Assembly (NCBI GenBank): GCA_001897605.1
Contig: MKTL01000016.1
Location: 282,268 to 346,267, forward strand
DNA length: 64,000 nt
Reading direction: 5' to 3'
From: Clostridiales bacterium 38-18
GTDB lineage: Bacteria; Bacillota; Clostridia; Peptostreptococcales; Acidaminobacteraceae
The position numbers were made by a program, and so were the translations under genes. How positions within the stretch are numbered: position 1 is the stretch's first letter; each line of letters starts with the position of its first letter. Below are positions 16,542 through 25,675 of this stretch, piece after piece. The notes under the pieces were generated by a model, which had not been told where the DNA came from, searched no databases, and saw nothing but the letters and a program-made list of their open reading frames with translations.

Positions 16542-16587
16542 AAAAAAAGCTGATGGTCCTGTGAATGATATCACAGAAGTCATCAGC
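16542..16587 (-). terminator. Riboswitch-controlled terminator in the antiporter leader
   Basis: On the minus strand GCTGATG (16587-16581) pairs with CATCAGC (16555-16549), with an inner CTGTGA/TCACAG stem, followed by seven T. The 5' arm is part of the aptamer's conserved GCTGATGACTTCT, so folding of aptamer and terminator excludes each other: the standard off-switch that fluoride relieves. Confidence 0.75.
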
Positions 16588-16635
16588 GTACACGCGGTTT
16601 AAGTCCTAAAGACTAAGGGAGAACCTCATTCCCAA
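16572..16635 (-). promoter_or_regulatory. Fluoride riboswitch aptamer (crcB motif)
   Basis: Read on the minus strand: GGGAATGAGGTTCTCCC, an optional small hairpin (AGTCTTTAGGACTT), AAACCGC, GTGTAC, then GCTGATGACTTCTGTG. This follows the Thermotoga fluoride aptamer element by element: GGG-x-ATGAGG...CCC, AAAC-x-GC, GCTGATGRCYTCTRYTG. GAGG in the first loop can pair with CTTC for the pseudoknot. The antiporter gene begins about 110 bases downstream. Confidence 0.8.
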
Positions 16636-16704
16636 CATTGGTAGGATACCACAACAATCATCACTTGACAAGTTTTTGAAATGCGATTATATTAAATTTA
16701 ACAT

Positions 16705-16930
16705 AAAGTATAGGCGATGAAAAGACCAGTAAGTTTGATTAAGTCATTAGAGAGTGGAATCCACCGGCTGAAAGATTCCTTGATTCATGATCAAACTGAA
16801 ACCTACCTTTGAGCTTGCGAAAACGCACGGTTCGGACCGATATCTCCGACGTAAGTGAACAGGATTTCCTGTTAATTAGAGTGGTACCGCGACCCTTCGT
16901 CTCTATCTGAGATGAAGGGTCTTTTTATTT
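16705..16930 (+). promoter_or_regulatory. T-box leader of proS (specifier CCU, proline)
   Basis: Stem I begins at GCGATGAAAAGACCAGTAAG and has the distal AGAGAG and GGCTGAAAGATTCC blocks. The specifier is CCT at 16802-16804 in GAAACCTACCTTTGAGC. The antiterminator box AGAGTGGTACCGCG has TGGT at 16882-16885, complementary to an ACCA tRNA end. A terminator hairpin, ACCCTTC to GAAGGGT plus a T run, spans 16892-16930. Uncharged tRNA-Pro should allow read-through into proS. Confidence 0.93.
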
Positions 16931-16956
16931 AGTCACAAGCACACTAGTGTCATTAT

Positions 16957-16992
16957 CGGAGAACTCTCTGAGGACTCGATGTCTGAGGATTC
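16957..16992. repeat. Near-palindrome CTGAGGAC-TCGAT-GTCTGAGG before proS
   Basis: AGGAC and GTCT close on a TCGAT loop, with tandem G-A mismatches below, as in two other intergenic copies at 36241 and 63891. It lies between the T-box terminator and the proS ribosome site. This copy is the least conserved of the three, and membership in one family is a judgement. Confidence 0.35.
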
Positions 16993-17009
16993 TATTAAAA
17001 GGAGGCTAT

Positions 17010-18458
17010 ATGAGCAATAAACAAGAAAAGGATTTTGTAAAAGACATTACAAAAATGGAAGATGACTTTGCACAGTGGTATACAGATGTTATTAAGAAAA
17101 CGGATTTGGTAGATTATTCACCTGTAAAAGGGTTTATGGTCATTAAGCCATATGGCTATGCGCTTTGGGAAGGGATTCAGAGCTTTTTGGACAAACGGTT
17201 TAAAGAAACGGGACATCAAAATGTCTATTTTCCTCTTTTGATTCCAGAGAGCTTACTAAACAAAGAAAAAGAGCACGTGGAAGGCTTTGCACCTGAGGTG
17301 GCTTGGGTAACTCATGGTGGGAGTGAAGAATTAGCAGAAAGACTCTGTGTACGACCAACCTCTGAAACGATCATCTGCTCTATGTATTCAAAATGGTTAA
17401 CCACATACAGAGAACTGCCATATCTCTATAACCAATGGTGTTCAGTTGTCAGATGGGAAAAGGCAACTCGTCCATTTTTAAGAACCTCAGAATTCTTATG
17501 GCAAGAAGGGCACACCATCCATGAAACGGCTGAAGAGGCACAAGAAGAGACACTAAGAATGCTAAACATCTACATCGAAATGGCAGAAGAGCTTTTAGCG
17601 ATTCCAATGGTAGCGGGTCGTAAGTCAGATCGTGAGAAGTTTGCAGGTGCTGAAGCAACCTATACTATTGAAGCATTGATGCACGATGGTAAGGCACTAC
17701 AATCAGGAACGTCACATAACCTAGCACAGCATTTTACAAAGGCATTTGATATCACCTTCCAAGGCAGAACGGGTGAACTAGAATACCCACATCATACTTC
17801 TTGGGGTTGTTCAACCCGCCTCATTGGTGGCGTGATCATGGTTCATGGTGATAACAGAGGACTTGTATTACCACCTAGATTGGCACCGATTCAAGTCGTA
17901 ATCGTACCTATCGCACAAAAGAAGGAAGGCGTTTTAGAACATGTCAATGCGCTTTATGATGAGCTTAAAGCAGCAGGAATTAGAGTTAAGCTAGACGATA
18001 GCACAGAAAATTCACCAGGCTGGAAGTTTAACGAATACGAAATGAAGGGTGTCCCACTTCGATTAGAGGTTGGGCCACGCGATATAGAAAACGGTGTGAT
18101 GATGGCTGCAAGACGTGATACCTTGGAGAAAGTGACACTTGAGAGAGCGGATGCAGCTCAAACGGTGAAAGCACTTCTTGATACGATTCACTATGATATG
18201 CTTGAAAAGGCAAGGATTAGTCGAGACGAAAAAACTTATGTCGTAAAATCTTATGAAGAGTTTAAAACAAAGATGGTTGAAACACCAGGCTTTGCTAAAG
18301 CGATGTGGTGCGGCGAAGAAGCCTGCGAAGCTGAGGTAAAGGCAGAAACCGGTGTTACCATAAGATGTATTCCATTTGAACAAGAAAACCTAGGTGATAC
18401 ATGTCCTTTCTGTGGCAAACCTGCTAAGCACATGGTTTATATGGCAAAGGCATACTAA
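17010..18458 (+). CDS. proS: Prolyl-tRNA synthetase, archaeal/eukaryotic type (ProS type 3)
   Basis: The 482-residue class II enzyme charges tRNA-Pro. It has motif 2 ([20 protein letters not shown]), motif 3 near the middle, and an anticodon-binding domain (PIQVVIVPI...). The C-terminal zinc domain has CGEEAC and CPFCG, a mark of the archaeal type found in many Clostridia and lacking the bacterial editing insertion. The ATG behind AAAGGAGGC fixes the start; the frame runs 21 codons further upstream, but that stretch is leader. It is controlled by the T-box. A bidirectional terminator follows. Confidence 0.95.
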   Translation: MSNKQEKDFVKDITKMEDDFAQWYTDVIKKTDLVDYSPVKGFMVIKPYGYALWEGIQSFLDKRFKETGHQNVYFPLLIPESLLNKEKEHVEGFAPEVAWVTHGGSEELAERLCVRPTSETIICSMYSKWLTTYRELPYLYNQWCSVVRWEKATRPFLRTSEFLWQEGHTIHETAEEAQEETLRMLNIYIEMAEELLAIPMVAGRKSDREKFAGAEATYTIEALMHDGKALQSGTSHNLAQHFTKAFDITFQGRTGELEYPHHTSWGCSTRLIGGVIMVHGDNRGLVLPPRLAPIQVVIVPIAQKKEGVLEHVNALYDELKAAGIRVKLDDSTENSPGWKFNEYEMKGVPLRLEVGPRDIENGVMMAARRDTLEKVTLERADAAQTVKALLDTIHYDMLEKARISRDEKTYVVKSYEEFKTKMVETPGFAKAMWCGEEACEAEVKAETGVTIRCIPFEQENLGDTCPFCGKPAKHMVYMAKAY

Positions 18459-18476
18459 AAGGAATCATAGTATATG

Positions 18477-18521
18477 AAAAGGTAGCAGATCCTAACACTT
18501 ATTTAGGACATGCTACCTTTT
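18477..18521. terminator. Bidirectional terminator between proS and the chemoreceptor gene
   Basis: AAAAGGTAGCA and TGCTACCTTTT form an 11-bp stem with A/T runs on both sides and an inner CCTAA/TTAGG pairing. It serves both converging genes. Confidence 0.85.
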
Positions 18522-18571
18522 ATTGTACTTGTTCAGCTTATATTACCGGTAATATTTAGACCAGACAGTGG

Positions 18572-20311
18572 CTATAGCTTAAATTTCGAAACACTTTCAT
18601 GCAATGCTTTTGATCCTTGATGAATGATATTAGCTTGCTTTGATACGGCGCTTGATTGCTCAGAGACAAGACTTGTTTTATCTGCTATGGTCATCGTACC
18701 CTCTGAGGATTGAGCTGTTGCATAGGTGATTTCATTTATGGCCTTTGAAATCGTTTCCATAGATGCGAGTAGCTGCTCAGCTGTTGCACTGAGTTCGCTT
18801 GAAATATCGCTAAAAACCTTAGCGTCTGACTGATATTCAGTGCTGGTATTAACAAGTAAGTCATAATCGCCAATTACCTTAGATTCTACGAAGCTAACGA
18901 TATTTTCTGCATTACCCACAAGGCCCCTAACAATATCTGTAATTTGTTCTGCAACTGCTTGAATTTCCGTTACCGATGCTTTTGACTGCTCTGCAAGCTT
19001 CCTAATTTCATCAGCAACAACTGAAAAGCCTCTACCAGCTTCACCTGCACGTGCAGCTTCAATTGCTGCATTTAACGCCAGTAGATTTGTTTGCTCTGAT
19101 ATTTGAAGAATGGTGTTGGAAAGAACATTTATCTTATCTATTTCCTTTGAACGTTCTAATGATTCCTTGAGGTGTCCTTTTGATTGTTCATAGGTGGAGA
19201 TTGCTACTTTTTTTGAGGACAATGCAACCTCCAGCAGGGATTTTGCCTTCGTGTTAATTTGCATTGAAGAATTTGCGCCCTCCTGTGCCTTATCAGATAC
19301 AAGATGTACCGCATTTTCTATTTCCTTAGTCGTCGCATTGATTTCTTCACTGCTTGCTGCTGATTCCTCCATACTTGCTGAAAGCTCCTCTGTGGCAGCT
19401 GATACATCTTGAATATTGTCGTTGAGTTGCAATAGATAATCATTTACCAATGTGACGGATTCATTCATGTTATCTGATTCGGCGATGACACGTCCCATGA
19501 TGGTATGGAGATTATCTAAAAAAGCGTTAACTGAAAGCGTCATCTTCCCGAGTTCATCACTAGATGAAACTGCAAATCTTTGAGTTAAGTCGCCCCCACT
19601 TGTTGCAAGCATTGAAAGATCTTGATTGAGTCTTTTAACTGGCTTTAAAATCATACCTGAGATGATCAATCCAAAAAGTAAGGATAAGACAATTGAACCA
19701 ATTAACACCCCGCCAGTTACAAGATTAATTTGATTGCTTAGAGAAATTGCATCGGCTACTGATACCGTCGAGTTTGATTTATTAAGATCGACGAGCTCAC
19801 CAAGTGCTTTGTTTAGCATGCTGTAGGATCTTGCGTTGGTTCTAAGTGATTGCGTTACCATATTGTTGTAATTGATTTGTGAGACTTTGCTACGATAAGT
19901 AGACTCAAATGACAAATAGGTGGTATGATCATAAGCCCATTTCTCATATAGTGGTTTAACATTTGTCCAAAGGGCAGTCTCTTCTTCTGAAATAGATAGA
20001 GACTCATAATTGGTCATATATGTACCAATTAATGAAAGTTCTTCTTCCATTTTTGCAAGATACTCGTCTCGCATCTCCCTGCTGAGCTCAGGAACAAGAA
20101 GGGCATTCTCATAGCCTGCAACTAAGCCAATCGATTCACTTATATTCAATAAAGCATCGACGCTCGGTAGATTGACTAACCCAATTTCATCAACCTCTGA
20201 CTTTAACTTCCTAGTACCCAAAATGCCTACAGCCCCAACAACTATAGTTAATAGCGTGACTAGAATAAATCCTCCGAGGATTTTTTTTCTCAGTCCTAAA
20301 TTTTTAAGCAT
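18572..20311 (-). CDS. Methyl-accepting chemotaxis protein, four-helix sensor
   Basis: The 579-residue receptor has a membrane helix at about 11-31 and a periplasmic-type helical sensor (about 32-190, four-helix bundle or HBM-like). A second helix (about 195-217), a HAMP domain and a long signalling coiled coil follow. The hairpin tip [20 protein letters not shown], then [16 protein letters not shown], contacts CheA/CheW. The ligand is not evident. GGGGTGAGAC precedes the ATG. The gene is monocistronic, with an inverted repeat in its leader. It implies a motile organism. Confidence 0.92.
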   Translation of the reverse strand: MLKNLGLRKKILGGFILVTLLTIVVGAVGILGTRKLKSEVDEIGLVNLPSVDALLNISESIGLVAGYENALLVPELSREMRDEYLAKMEEELSLIGTYMTNYESLSISEEETALWTNVKPLYEKWAYDHTTYLSFESTYRSKVSQINYNNMVTQSLRTNARSYSMLNKALGELVDLNKSNSTVSVADAISLSNQINLVTGGVLIGSIVLSLLFGLIISGMILKPVKRLNQDLSMLATSGGDLTQRFAVSSSDELGKMTLSVNAFLDNLHTIMGRVIAESDNMNESVTLVNDYLLQLNDNIQDVSAATEELSASMEESAASSEEINATTKEIENAVHLVSDKAQEGANSSMQINTKAKSLLEVALSSKKVAISTYEQSKGHLKESLERSKEIDKINVLSNTILQISEQTNLLALNAAIEAARAGEAGRGFSVVADEIRKLAEQSKASVTEIQAVAEQITDIVRGLVGNAENIVSFVESKVIGDYDLLVNTSTEYQSDAKVFSDISSELSATAEQLLASMETISKAINEITYATAQSSEGTMTIADKTSLVSEQSSAVSKQANIIHQGSKALHESVSKFKL

Positions 20312-20333
20312 GTCTCACCCCTAAAATTAATAA

Positions 20334-20371
20334 ATGACTAAAACGCGCATTTAAATGAGCATTTTAGTCAT
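20334..20371. repeat. Inverted repeat in the chemoreceptor 5' leader
   Basis: ATGACTAAAA and TTTTAGTCAT (10 bp) with partly paired CGC/GCAT inner arms lie about 25 bases before the start. It could be an operator or an RNA hairpin next to the ribosome site. No known family fits. Confidence 0.4.
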
Positions 20372-20476
20372 ATTAGGATAGCATATTGAAGCAAAAAATT
20401 TAATGGTTTCAATAGAAATAGCCAAAATTTTTGCAAGTTTTTTGTGCAACTTATGTCATTTTTGTATCAGTGTCTT

Positions 20477-21562
20477 TCATTTGGTATTTTCAAAGGCTGA
20501 TATGATACCACCACCTATCAGTACATCCTCCTTGTAACAAACCATTGCTTGTCCCTGTGAAGGTGCGCGGACGGGTGTTTCAAAACTAACCCTTGCGCCA
20601 GATGCGCTAATAAATAGCTTTCCTTGGTATTTTTCAGACCATTGACTTAAAACTGCTGTAATTGAAATCCCCTGAGTGTCATTTGATAACTGTGTTTTTA
20701 AGCTCGGTGAAATAAGATTAAATTCAGAACAAAAGACCTCGTTGTATAACAAATTATCTTCGTTTCCTAATACGACATGATTGGTTTCAGGATGAATGGC
20801 AACAACCACGTATCTGCCATTTAAATATTGACCGTCCCGACCCATGCCAAGGCGTCTTTTTTGTCCTATGGTATAGTGTCCAAACCCACTATGAGTTCCC
20901 AATACTTCTCCTTGAAGATTGATGAAGTCGCCCTGGATGCTGCTTGAGCTTTCAACCTCTTTAAGAAAGCGACGGTGATTCTTGTGAGCGATAAAGCAAA
21001 TGCCTAGACTGTCTTTTTTTTGGGACAAGGTAACATTCAATTTTGAGAAGTGAGCCCTGACTTCTTCCTTGCTGTTTGCAAAGCCTAAAGGAAAAATAAG
21101 CTTAGACAGAATATTTTGATCCAAATGGTAGAGGTTATAGGATTGATCCTTTTTCTCATAGCCCGCCTTCTTTAAAATATATTCTCCAGAAGCAGTGTCA
21201 AATTCACATTTCACATAATGTCCAGTCGCAAAAAAGTCCGCACCAAGCTGGATACAATCGCTTATGAGCTGACCGTATTTAAAGTGTTTATTACAATAAA
21301 GGCAAGGATTAGGAGTTCTTCCAAACTCATAGGCATCGATAAAGGGTGTTATGACTTTTTCTTTAAAGGCATTTCTATAATCCAAAACATGATGAGGTAT
21401 CCCAATTGCAGCTGCTACTTTTTTTGCAGCTTCTATCTCGTGGTGCTGATGATCAAAGAGCCACATTGTAACGCCAAAAACCTCATAGCCTTGTTCTTTT
21501 AACATAAGTGCGGTGGTACCGCTATCGATACCACCGCTAAGACCTACTGCTACTATAGACAT
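20477..21562 (-). CDS. mnmA: tRNA 2-thiouridylase MnmA
   Basis: The 361-residue enzyme puts sulfur on U34 of Glu, Gln and Lys tRNAs. It has the PP-loop GLSGGIDSG and the first catalytic Cys in TPNPCLYCNKHFKYG. ATGHYVK and the second Cys in GICFIAHKNHRRFL follow, with a C-terminal beta barrel (PSQGQAMVCYKEDVLIGGG). The PP-loop reads SGGIDSG rather than the common SGGVDSS, and several motifs are slightly off, so it may be a second, divergent MnmA. The ATG overlaps the degV stop by one base (TAATG), so translation is coupled. Confidence 0.82.
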   Translation of the reverse strand: MSIVAVGLSGGIDSGTTALMLKEQGYEVFGVTMWLFDHQHHEIEAAKKVAAAIGIPHHVLDYRNAFKEKVITPFIDAYEFGRTPNPCLYCNKHFKYGQLISDCIQLGADFFATGHYVKCEFDTASGEYILKKAGYEKKDQSYNLYHLDQNILSKLIFPLGFANSKEEVRAHFSKLNVTLSQKKDSLGICFIAHKNHRRFLKEVESSSSIQGDFINLQGEVLGTHSGFGHYTIGQKRRLGMGRDGQYLNGRYVVVAIHPETNHVVLGNEDNLLYNEVFCSEFNLISPSLKTQLSNDTQGISITAVLSQWSEKYQGKLFISASGARVSFETPVRAPSQGQAMVCYKEDVLIGGGIISAFENTK

Positions 21563-22440
21563 TATTCTTCCCTTTCATCTCCAATGAAGGCAACCGCAAT
21601 CATATTTGGGCCAACATGAGAGGCAATCGTCATACTGAGCTCGCTAATTATTAATGTTATTTCTGGATCAATCTCTTTAATTGCGTCGGCAAGAGCAAGT
21701 GCATCCGCCTCACAATTTCCATGACCGACAATTACTGCAGAATGAGAGGATTTTTGATAATGGGCTTCGAATTTTGATGCCAGCTGCGCGATGGATTTCT
21801 TACGACCTCTTACATTGCCAAAAGGTTTAATTCTACCATCATTGCCAACACCTAGTGTCGGTTTAACGTTGAGCATACTACCAACCAGTGCTGAAAAATG
21901 TGAAATACGACCACCATTTTTTAGATAATTTAAGTCATCAACACCGAACCAATGATGCGTGCTAAGTTTTACAGATTCTGCCCATTCAGCAATTTCATTT
22001 GCATTTTTACCTTGATTTACAAGCTTTAAAGCTTCCACAATAATCGTACCTTGACCGATTGAAGCTGATAGTGTGTCAACAATCTGAATCACAGCCTCAG
22101 GGTAATCTTCAAGAACGGTTTGTTTTGCTAACATTGCAGAATTGTATGTACCACTCATACCAGAGGTAAATCCTAGATAGATGACCTCTTTGCCTTCCTT
22201 AACACAGTCTCTAAACGCGCATTCAAAACGATAAGAGTTAATTTGTGAGGTCGTCGGCATAATTCCCTGTCTTAATAAATCGTAAAAGTCTTTGTGCTTA
22301 TATGTTTTTCCTAAATCATCGATGACTTCTCTATTTTGGATTTGAATTGGCATACCAAGGACGTGCAATAGATCCGAATGACTTTCCACAAAGTTCAGTG
22401 GAAGGTCACAACACGAATCTGTTATGATTTTAATGTTCAT
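21562..22440 (-). CDS. DegV family fatty-acid-binding protein
   Basis: The 292-residue protein has the DegV fold: KIITDSCCDLPLNF at the start, GFTSGMSGTYNSA around the carboxylate-binding Ser, and DDLNYLKNGGRISHFSA. FakB/DegV proteins hold a fatty acid for phosphorylation by FakA. The ATG behind TTGGAGGC is the start; a TTG five codons earlier lies in the ribosome site. It sits between pgsA and mnmA and is coupled to the latter. A FakA-like DAK2 domain fused to another DegV is encoded at 37969. Confidence 0.88.
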   Translation of the reverse strand: MNIKIITDSCCDLPLNFVESHSDLLHVLGMPIQIQNREVIDDLGKTYKHKDFYDLLRQGIMPTTSQINSYRFECAFRDCVKEGKEVIYLGFTSGMSGTYNSAMLAKQTVLEDYPEAVIQIVDTLSASIGQGTIIVEALKLVNQGKNANEIAEWAESVKLSTHHWFGVDDLNYLKNGGRISHFSALVGSMLNVKPTLGVGNDGRIKPFGNVRGRKKSIAQLASKFEAHYQKSSHSAVIVGHGNCEADALALADAIKEIDPEITLIISELSMTIASHVGPNMIAVAFIGDEREE

Positions 22441-22475
22441 AATTGAAGCCTCCAATTTTGTGATAGATGTACCGT

Positions 22476-23009
22476 TTAATTGGACTGTCGTTTGTGCTTT
22501 ATCATAAATGTAACATAGGATGTAAGAGCGATAAGTTTGAAACCAACAGCAAGAATAACAAGGTATTGCAACGATTTGGATTCAGGCATGAGCAGAAGTA
22601 GTACAATAGCTAGACTGAAAACAACCGTAGCAAATTTACCAAACAGGTTCGATGGTATGATCATTTTTTCCTTGCGCATGTATAGATATATGCCTGCACA
22701 TATCATAAAAAGTTCTTTCATAAGCATGATTGCCAAGACCCAAAGTGGTATAATATGGTCAAGGTAGAGTGATGTTAGTGCCGCAAGTAGCATCAATTTG
22801 TCTGCTAGTGGATCAAATACAGTTCCAAAGGGTGATATAACTTGGTACTTTCGAGCTAAATAGCCATCTAAGAAATCTGTAAAACCGGCAAATATAAAAA
22901 TTATAAGTGCTATTGTGTGTGCAGCTTCCATAGTGGAAAAGTACACCATAAGAAAAACCGGTACAAGACATAGACGGATGGCAGTTAATAGATTGGGTAT
23001 GTTTTTCAA
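22476..23009 (-). CDS. pgsA: CDP-diacylglycerol--glycerol-3-phosphate phosphatidyltransferase
   Basis: The 177-residue membrane enzyme makes phosphatidylglycerol phosphate. The CDP-alcohol transferase motif reads DGYLARKYQVISPFGTVFDP, ending with the LADK Asp, with four to five helices. The start is TTG, 9 bases after AAGGAG. It is the first of the three-gene run with degV and mnmA, which links membrane lipid supply to fatty acid binding. Confidence 0.92.
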   Translation of the reverse strand: MKNIPNLLTAIRLCLVPVFLMVYFSTMEAAHTIALIIFIFAGFTDFLDGYLARKYQVISPFGTVFDPLADKLMLLAALTSLYLDHIIPLWVLAIMLMKELFMICAGIYLYMRKEKMIIPSNLFGKFATVVFSLAIVLLLLMPESKSLQYLVILAVGFKLIALTSYVTFMIKHKRQSN

Positions 23010-23165
23010 CCAGTAACACTCCTTTCACGAAAGGCCCCAAAATTAAACGTATACATGTAAATTATAAACTATTCCGTGTCAAAAAGCGAAAAAAAGTATC
23101 ATATGTTTTAAATATAGAAAATACTGGTATAAACAATAACGACTATCAATAAAAGAGGAGGCATT

Positions 23166-23951
23166 ATGAAAAAAATAGTACTATTACTGATTGTAGCCAT
23201 TTTTGTGTTATCAGGGTGCCAAAGTCAATCTGCTGAAGAGCCTTTAAAGGTTGGTATGGAATTAAAATATCCACCCTTTGAAACTAAGGATGCAAATGGA
23301 AATCCAGATGGTGCATCGGTTATGCTTGCTAACAAACTAGGAGAATATTTAGGACGAGAGATTGAGATCGTTGAAACCGATTATGGTAGCTTAATACCAG
23401 CACTTGAACAGGGTAAAATTGATTTGATTATTTCGTCCATGACGATTACACCGGCAAGAGAAGAAGTGGTTGATTTTTCTGAGCCTTACACAAACAGCCA
23501 GCTGATGATGCTCGTTTATAAGGATTCTAAGGTGCAATCAGCAGAGGATTTAGACGATCCTTCGATTATCATTGCTTCAAAGACTGGAACGATAGGTGCT
23601 TTATGGGCAGCGCAAAATGCACCAAATGCCCAAATTCGTAATATTGATGAGGAAGCATCTGCTGTTTTAGAGGTAGCTCAGGGTAAAGCGGATGTCTTTA
23701 TCTACGATCCGATTTCAATTATTAGACATCATGAAAATTATCCTGATACCACACGTGCAATTTTAGAGCCCTTACCAAATACCAAAGGGTGGGGGATTGC
23801 AATGCGAAAGGGAGAGGAAGAGCTAAAAGAAAAAATTAACGCATTTATAGAAAAGGCGAAAACCGATGGCACCTATGATAAAATTCGAGAGACCTATTTA
23901 CAAGACAAAATTAAAGAATTTGAAGGTTATGGTCTAGAATTTTTCTTTTAA
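23166..23951 (+). CDS. Polar amino acid ABC transporter, substrate-binding lipoprotein
   Basis: The 261-residue protein has a lipoprotein leader with lipobox VLSGC (Cys18), then a family 3 solute-binding fold. PLKVGMELKYPPFETKDANG, TDYGSLIPALEQGKIDLIIS and FSEPYTNSQLMM are typical of amino acid receptors (GlnH/ArtJ-like). The exact amino acid is not evident. AGAGGAGGC precedes the ATG. A terminator separates it from its permease gene, so the receptor can be made in excess. Confidence 0.9.
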   Translation: MKKIVLLLIVAIFVLSGCQSQSAEEPLKVGMELKYPPFETKDANGNPDGASVMLANKLGEYLGREIEIVETDYGSLIPALEQGKIDLIISSMTITPAREEVVDFSEPYTNSQLMMLVYKDSKVQSAEDLDDPSIIIASKTGTIGALWAAQNAPNAQIRNIDEEASAVLEVAQGKADVFIYDPISIIRHHENYPDTTRAILEPLPNTKGWGIAMRKGEEELKEKINAFIEKAKTDGTYDKIRETYLQDKIKEFEGYGLEFFF

Positions 23952-24026
23952 TGAAGGAATTAAAAATTCAGGCTCAAATTAAAATCGATTTTATGTTTTA
24001 ATTATAAGGTTGAAGATTAGGATTAT

Positions 24027-24065
24027 AAAAGTCCTCTCTATTCAAAAAGAGAGTGACTTTTTTAT
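24027..24065 (+). terminator. Terminator between binding-protein and permease genes
   Basis: AAAAGTC-CTCTCT pairs with AGAGAG-GACTTTT, followed by a T run. It lies inside the transport operon, so it likely acts as a partial terminator that sets the subunit ratio. Confidence 0.75.
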
Positions 24066-24133
24066 TAAAGTTCATTTTAATTTAAGTTGAACTGATAGCT
24101 TTGATGAATTACCGAATAAACTAGGAGCGACAA

Positions 24134-24889
24134 ATGAAAAAAATACTAAGCTTTCTTGCAGCAATTGCAGTCTATGTTCTTTTATTCTATTTCGTATCGT
24201 CTAGAGCGCTTGAAAAAACAACAGATTACTCTGTTTATTTAAACTATTGGCGCGTAATTCTTGACGGATGGCTCACGACGATTGCCATCAGTGTGGTATC
24301 GCTTATATTAGCGCTTGTAATCGGACTTGTTCTTTATCTAATGACCGTTTCAAAATGGCGTGTGCTCAAGTATCTATCGGAAATTCATAAGACCATTATT
24401 TTTGGTACCCCTTTAATCGTAATTGCTGTTATTGCTTACTATTATATAGGGGATGCATTTAATATTGATTCTAAGTTTTGGGTAGGTTCATTGACACTTG
24501 GACTGTATATCGGTGCATACATTTCAGATATTTATAAGGGTGCAATTGAGAGCATTCATCAAAACCAGTGGCAGACCGCAAAAATGTTTGGATTTACAAA
24601 GTATCAAACGTATCGATATATTGTGTTTCCTCAGGTGATGACTTCAATTTTGCCACCTCTTGCTGGTCAATTTGCTATGACCATCAAGAGTAGTGCTCTT
24701 TTGGCTTACATGTCGACAAATGAGTTCCTAAATTCAATACAAACCATTCAGTCGATTAGCTTTAGATATCCTGAGGGCTTTTTAATTATTGCAGTGGGAT
24801 ATCTGATCCTAACCGTTCCACTTATTTTTATGGTAAGAACACTAGAAAAAAGACTTAATTACAAGGTGGCATATGAATCTATCAATTAA
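24134..24889 (+). CDS. Polar amino acid ABC transporter permease
   Basis: The 251-residue membrane protein of the HisMQ family has about five helices. The EAA loop reads GAIESIHQNQWQTAKMFGFT with YRYIVFPQVMTSILPPLAGQF, the contact to the ATPase. CTAGGAGCGAC precedes the ATG. Its last 17 bases overlap the ATPase gene. One permease gene means a homodimeric pore. Confidence 0.92.
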   Translation: MKKILSFLAAIAVYVLLFYFVSSRALEKTTDYSVYLNYWRVILDGWLTTIAISVVSLILALVIGLVLYLMTVSKWRVLKYLSEIHKTIIFGTPLIVIAVIAYYYIGDAFNIDSKFWVGSLTLGLYIGAYISDIYKGAIESIHQNQWQTAKMFGFTKYQTYRYIVFPQVMTSILPPLAGQFAMTIKSSALLAYMSTNEFLNSIQTIQSISFRYPEGFLIIAVGYLILTVPLIFMVRTLEKRLNYKVAYESIN

Positions 24890-25607
24890 TAATCTCGTTA
24901 AGTCCTACGGAGGAAAAACCATACTTGACCAAATGGCGATAGAAGTAGAGGACATTCAAGTTTTAGCACTTATTGGTGCCTCGGGTAGTGGTAAGTCCAC
25001 CCTTTTAAGGCTGATTGCAGGACTTGAAGCCTTTCAAAGTGGTAGTATAAAGGTGAATGGTCACACCGTTAGTGAAATTTCAGATGTAGAATATAGAAAA
25101 AAGGTTGGTTTTGTTTTTCAGGATCACAACTTGTTTCCCCATCTAACAATAATGGAAAATATTTTATTGGTTTTAGAAAAGGTACATGGACGCGTTCGTG
25201 AGGAAGCCATTCTCGAAGTAAATTCACTTTTAAATCAATTTGGATTAATTGAGCACGCCGATAAAAGGCCACATCAGATGAGTGGTGGCCAAGCGCAGAG
25301 AGCTTCTATCGTAAGAGCACTTGCAATCGCACCTGAGCTAGTGCTACTAGATGAGCCCACCTCCTCCTTAGATCCAATATTGACGCATGAGGTTTTAAAT
25401 GCAATAAAGCTTTTGGCAGAGCAAAAAAAGGATTTTGTCATCGTGACACATGAAATTGGATTTGCAAGAGAGGTTGCTGATTATATCATTTTTATGGAGG
25501 ATGGAAAGATCATTGAGCATGGCACAAAAGACATATTATTAAAGCCACAAACCCAAAAGCTAAAGGATTTTTTAAACAAGGTTCTAACATTTGTAAATGA
25601 AATGTAA
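24873..25607 (+). CDS. Polar amino acid ABC transporter ATPase
   Basis: The 244-residue ATPase powers the uptake system. Walker A GASGSGKST, Q-loop VFQDHNLFPHLT, signature MSGGQAQRASIVRA, Walker B LVLLDEPTSSLDP and switch His in IVTHE are all intact. It overlaps the permease gene by 17 bases. It ends directly before a RAYT element, so the original operon end may have been moved or cut off by that insertion. Confidence 0.95.
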   Translation: MNLSINNLVKSYGGKTILDQMAIEVEDIQVLALIGASGSGKSTLLRLIAGLEAFQSGSIKVNGHTVSEISDVEYRKKVGFVFQDHNLFPHLTIMENILLVLEKVHGRVREEAILEVNSLLNQFGLIEHADKRPHQMSGGQAQRASIVRALAIAPELVLLDEPTSSLDPILTHEVLNAIKLLAEQKKDFVIVTHEIGFAREVADYIIFMEDGKIIEHGTKDILLKPQTQKLKDFLNKVLTFVNEM

Positions 25608-25624
25608 ATTCACAGGGACGGTAC

Positions 25625-25653
25625 TTGAATTTTGTTTTTTCCTCTGTTATACT
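25625..25653 (+). promoter_or_regulatory. Promoter of the RAYT gene
   Basis: TTGAAT (25625-25630) and TATACT (25648-25653) are spaced by 17 bases. The -35 box lies inside the left inverted end, so the element carries its own promoter. Confidence 0.65.
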
Positions 25654-25675
25654 CAGTATGAAGGTAGGTGGTCCT

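Noticed and set aside
16947-17009. Upstream extension of the proS frame by 21 codons
   Set aside because: It lies in the leader behind the T-box terminator, has no ribosome site, and the ATG at 17010 has a strong AGGAGG.
24067-24092. AAAGTTCATTTTAATTTAAGTTGAACT as another AgrA site before the permease gene
   Set aside because: It resembles one half site only, in an AT-rich gap, and lacks the direct-repeat layout.
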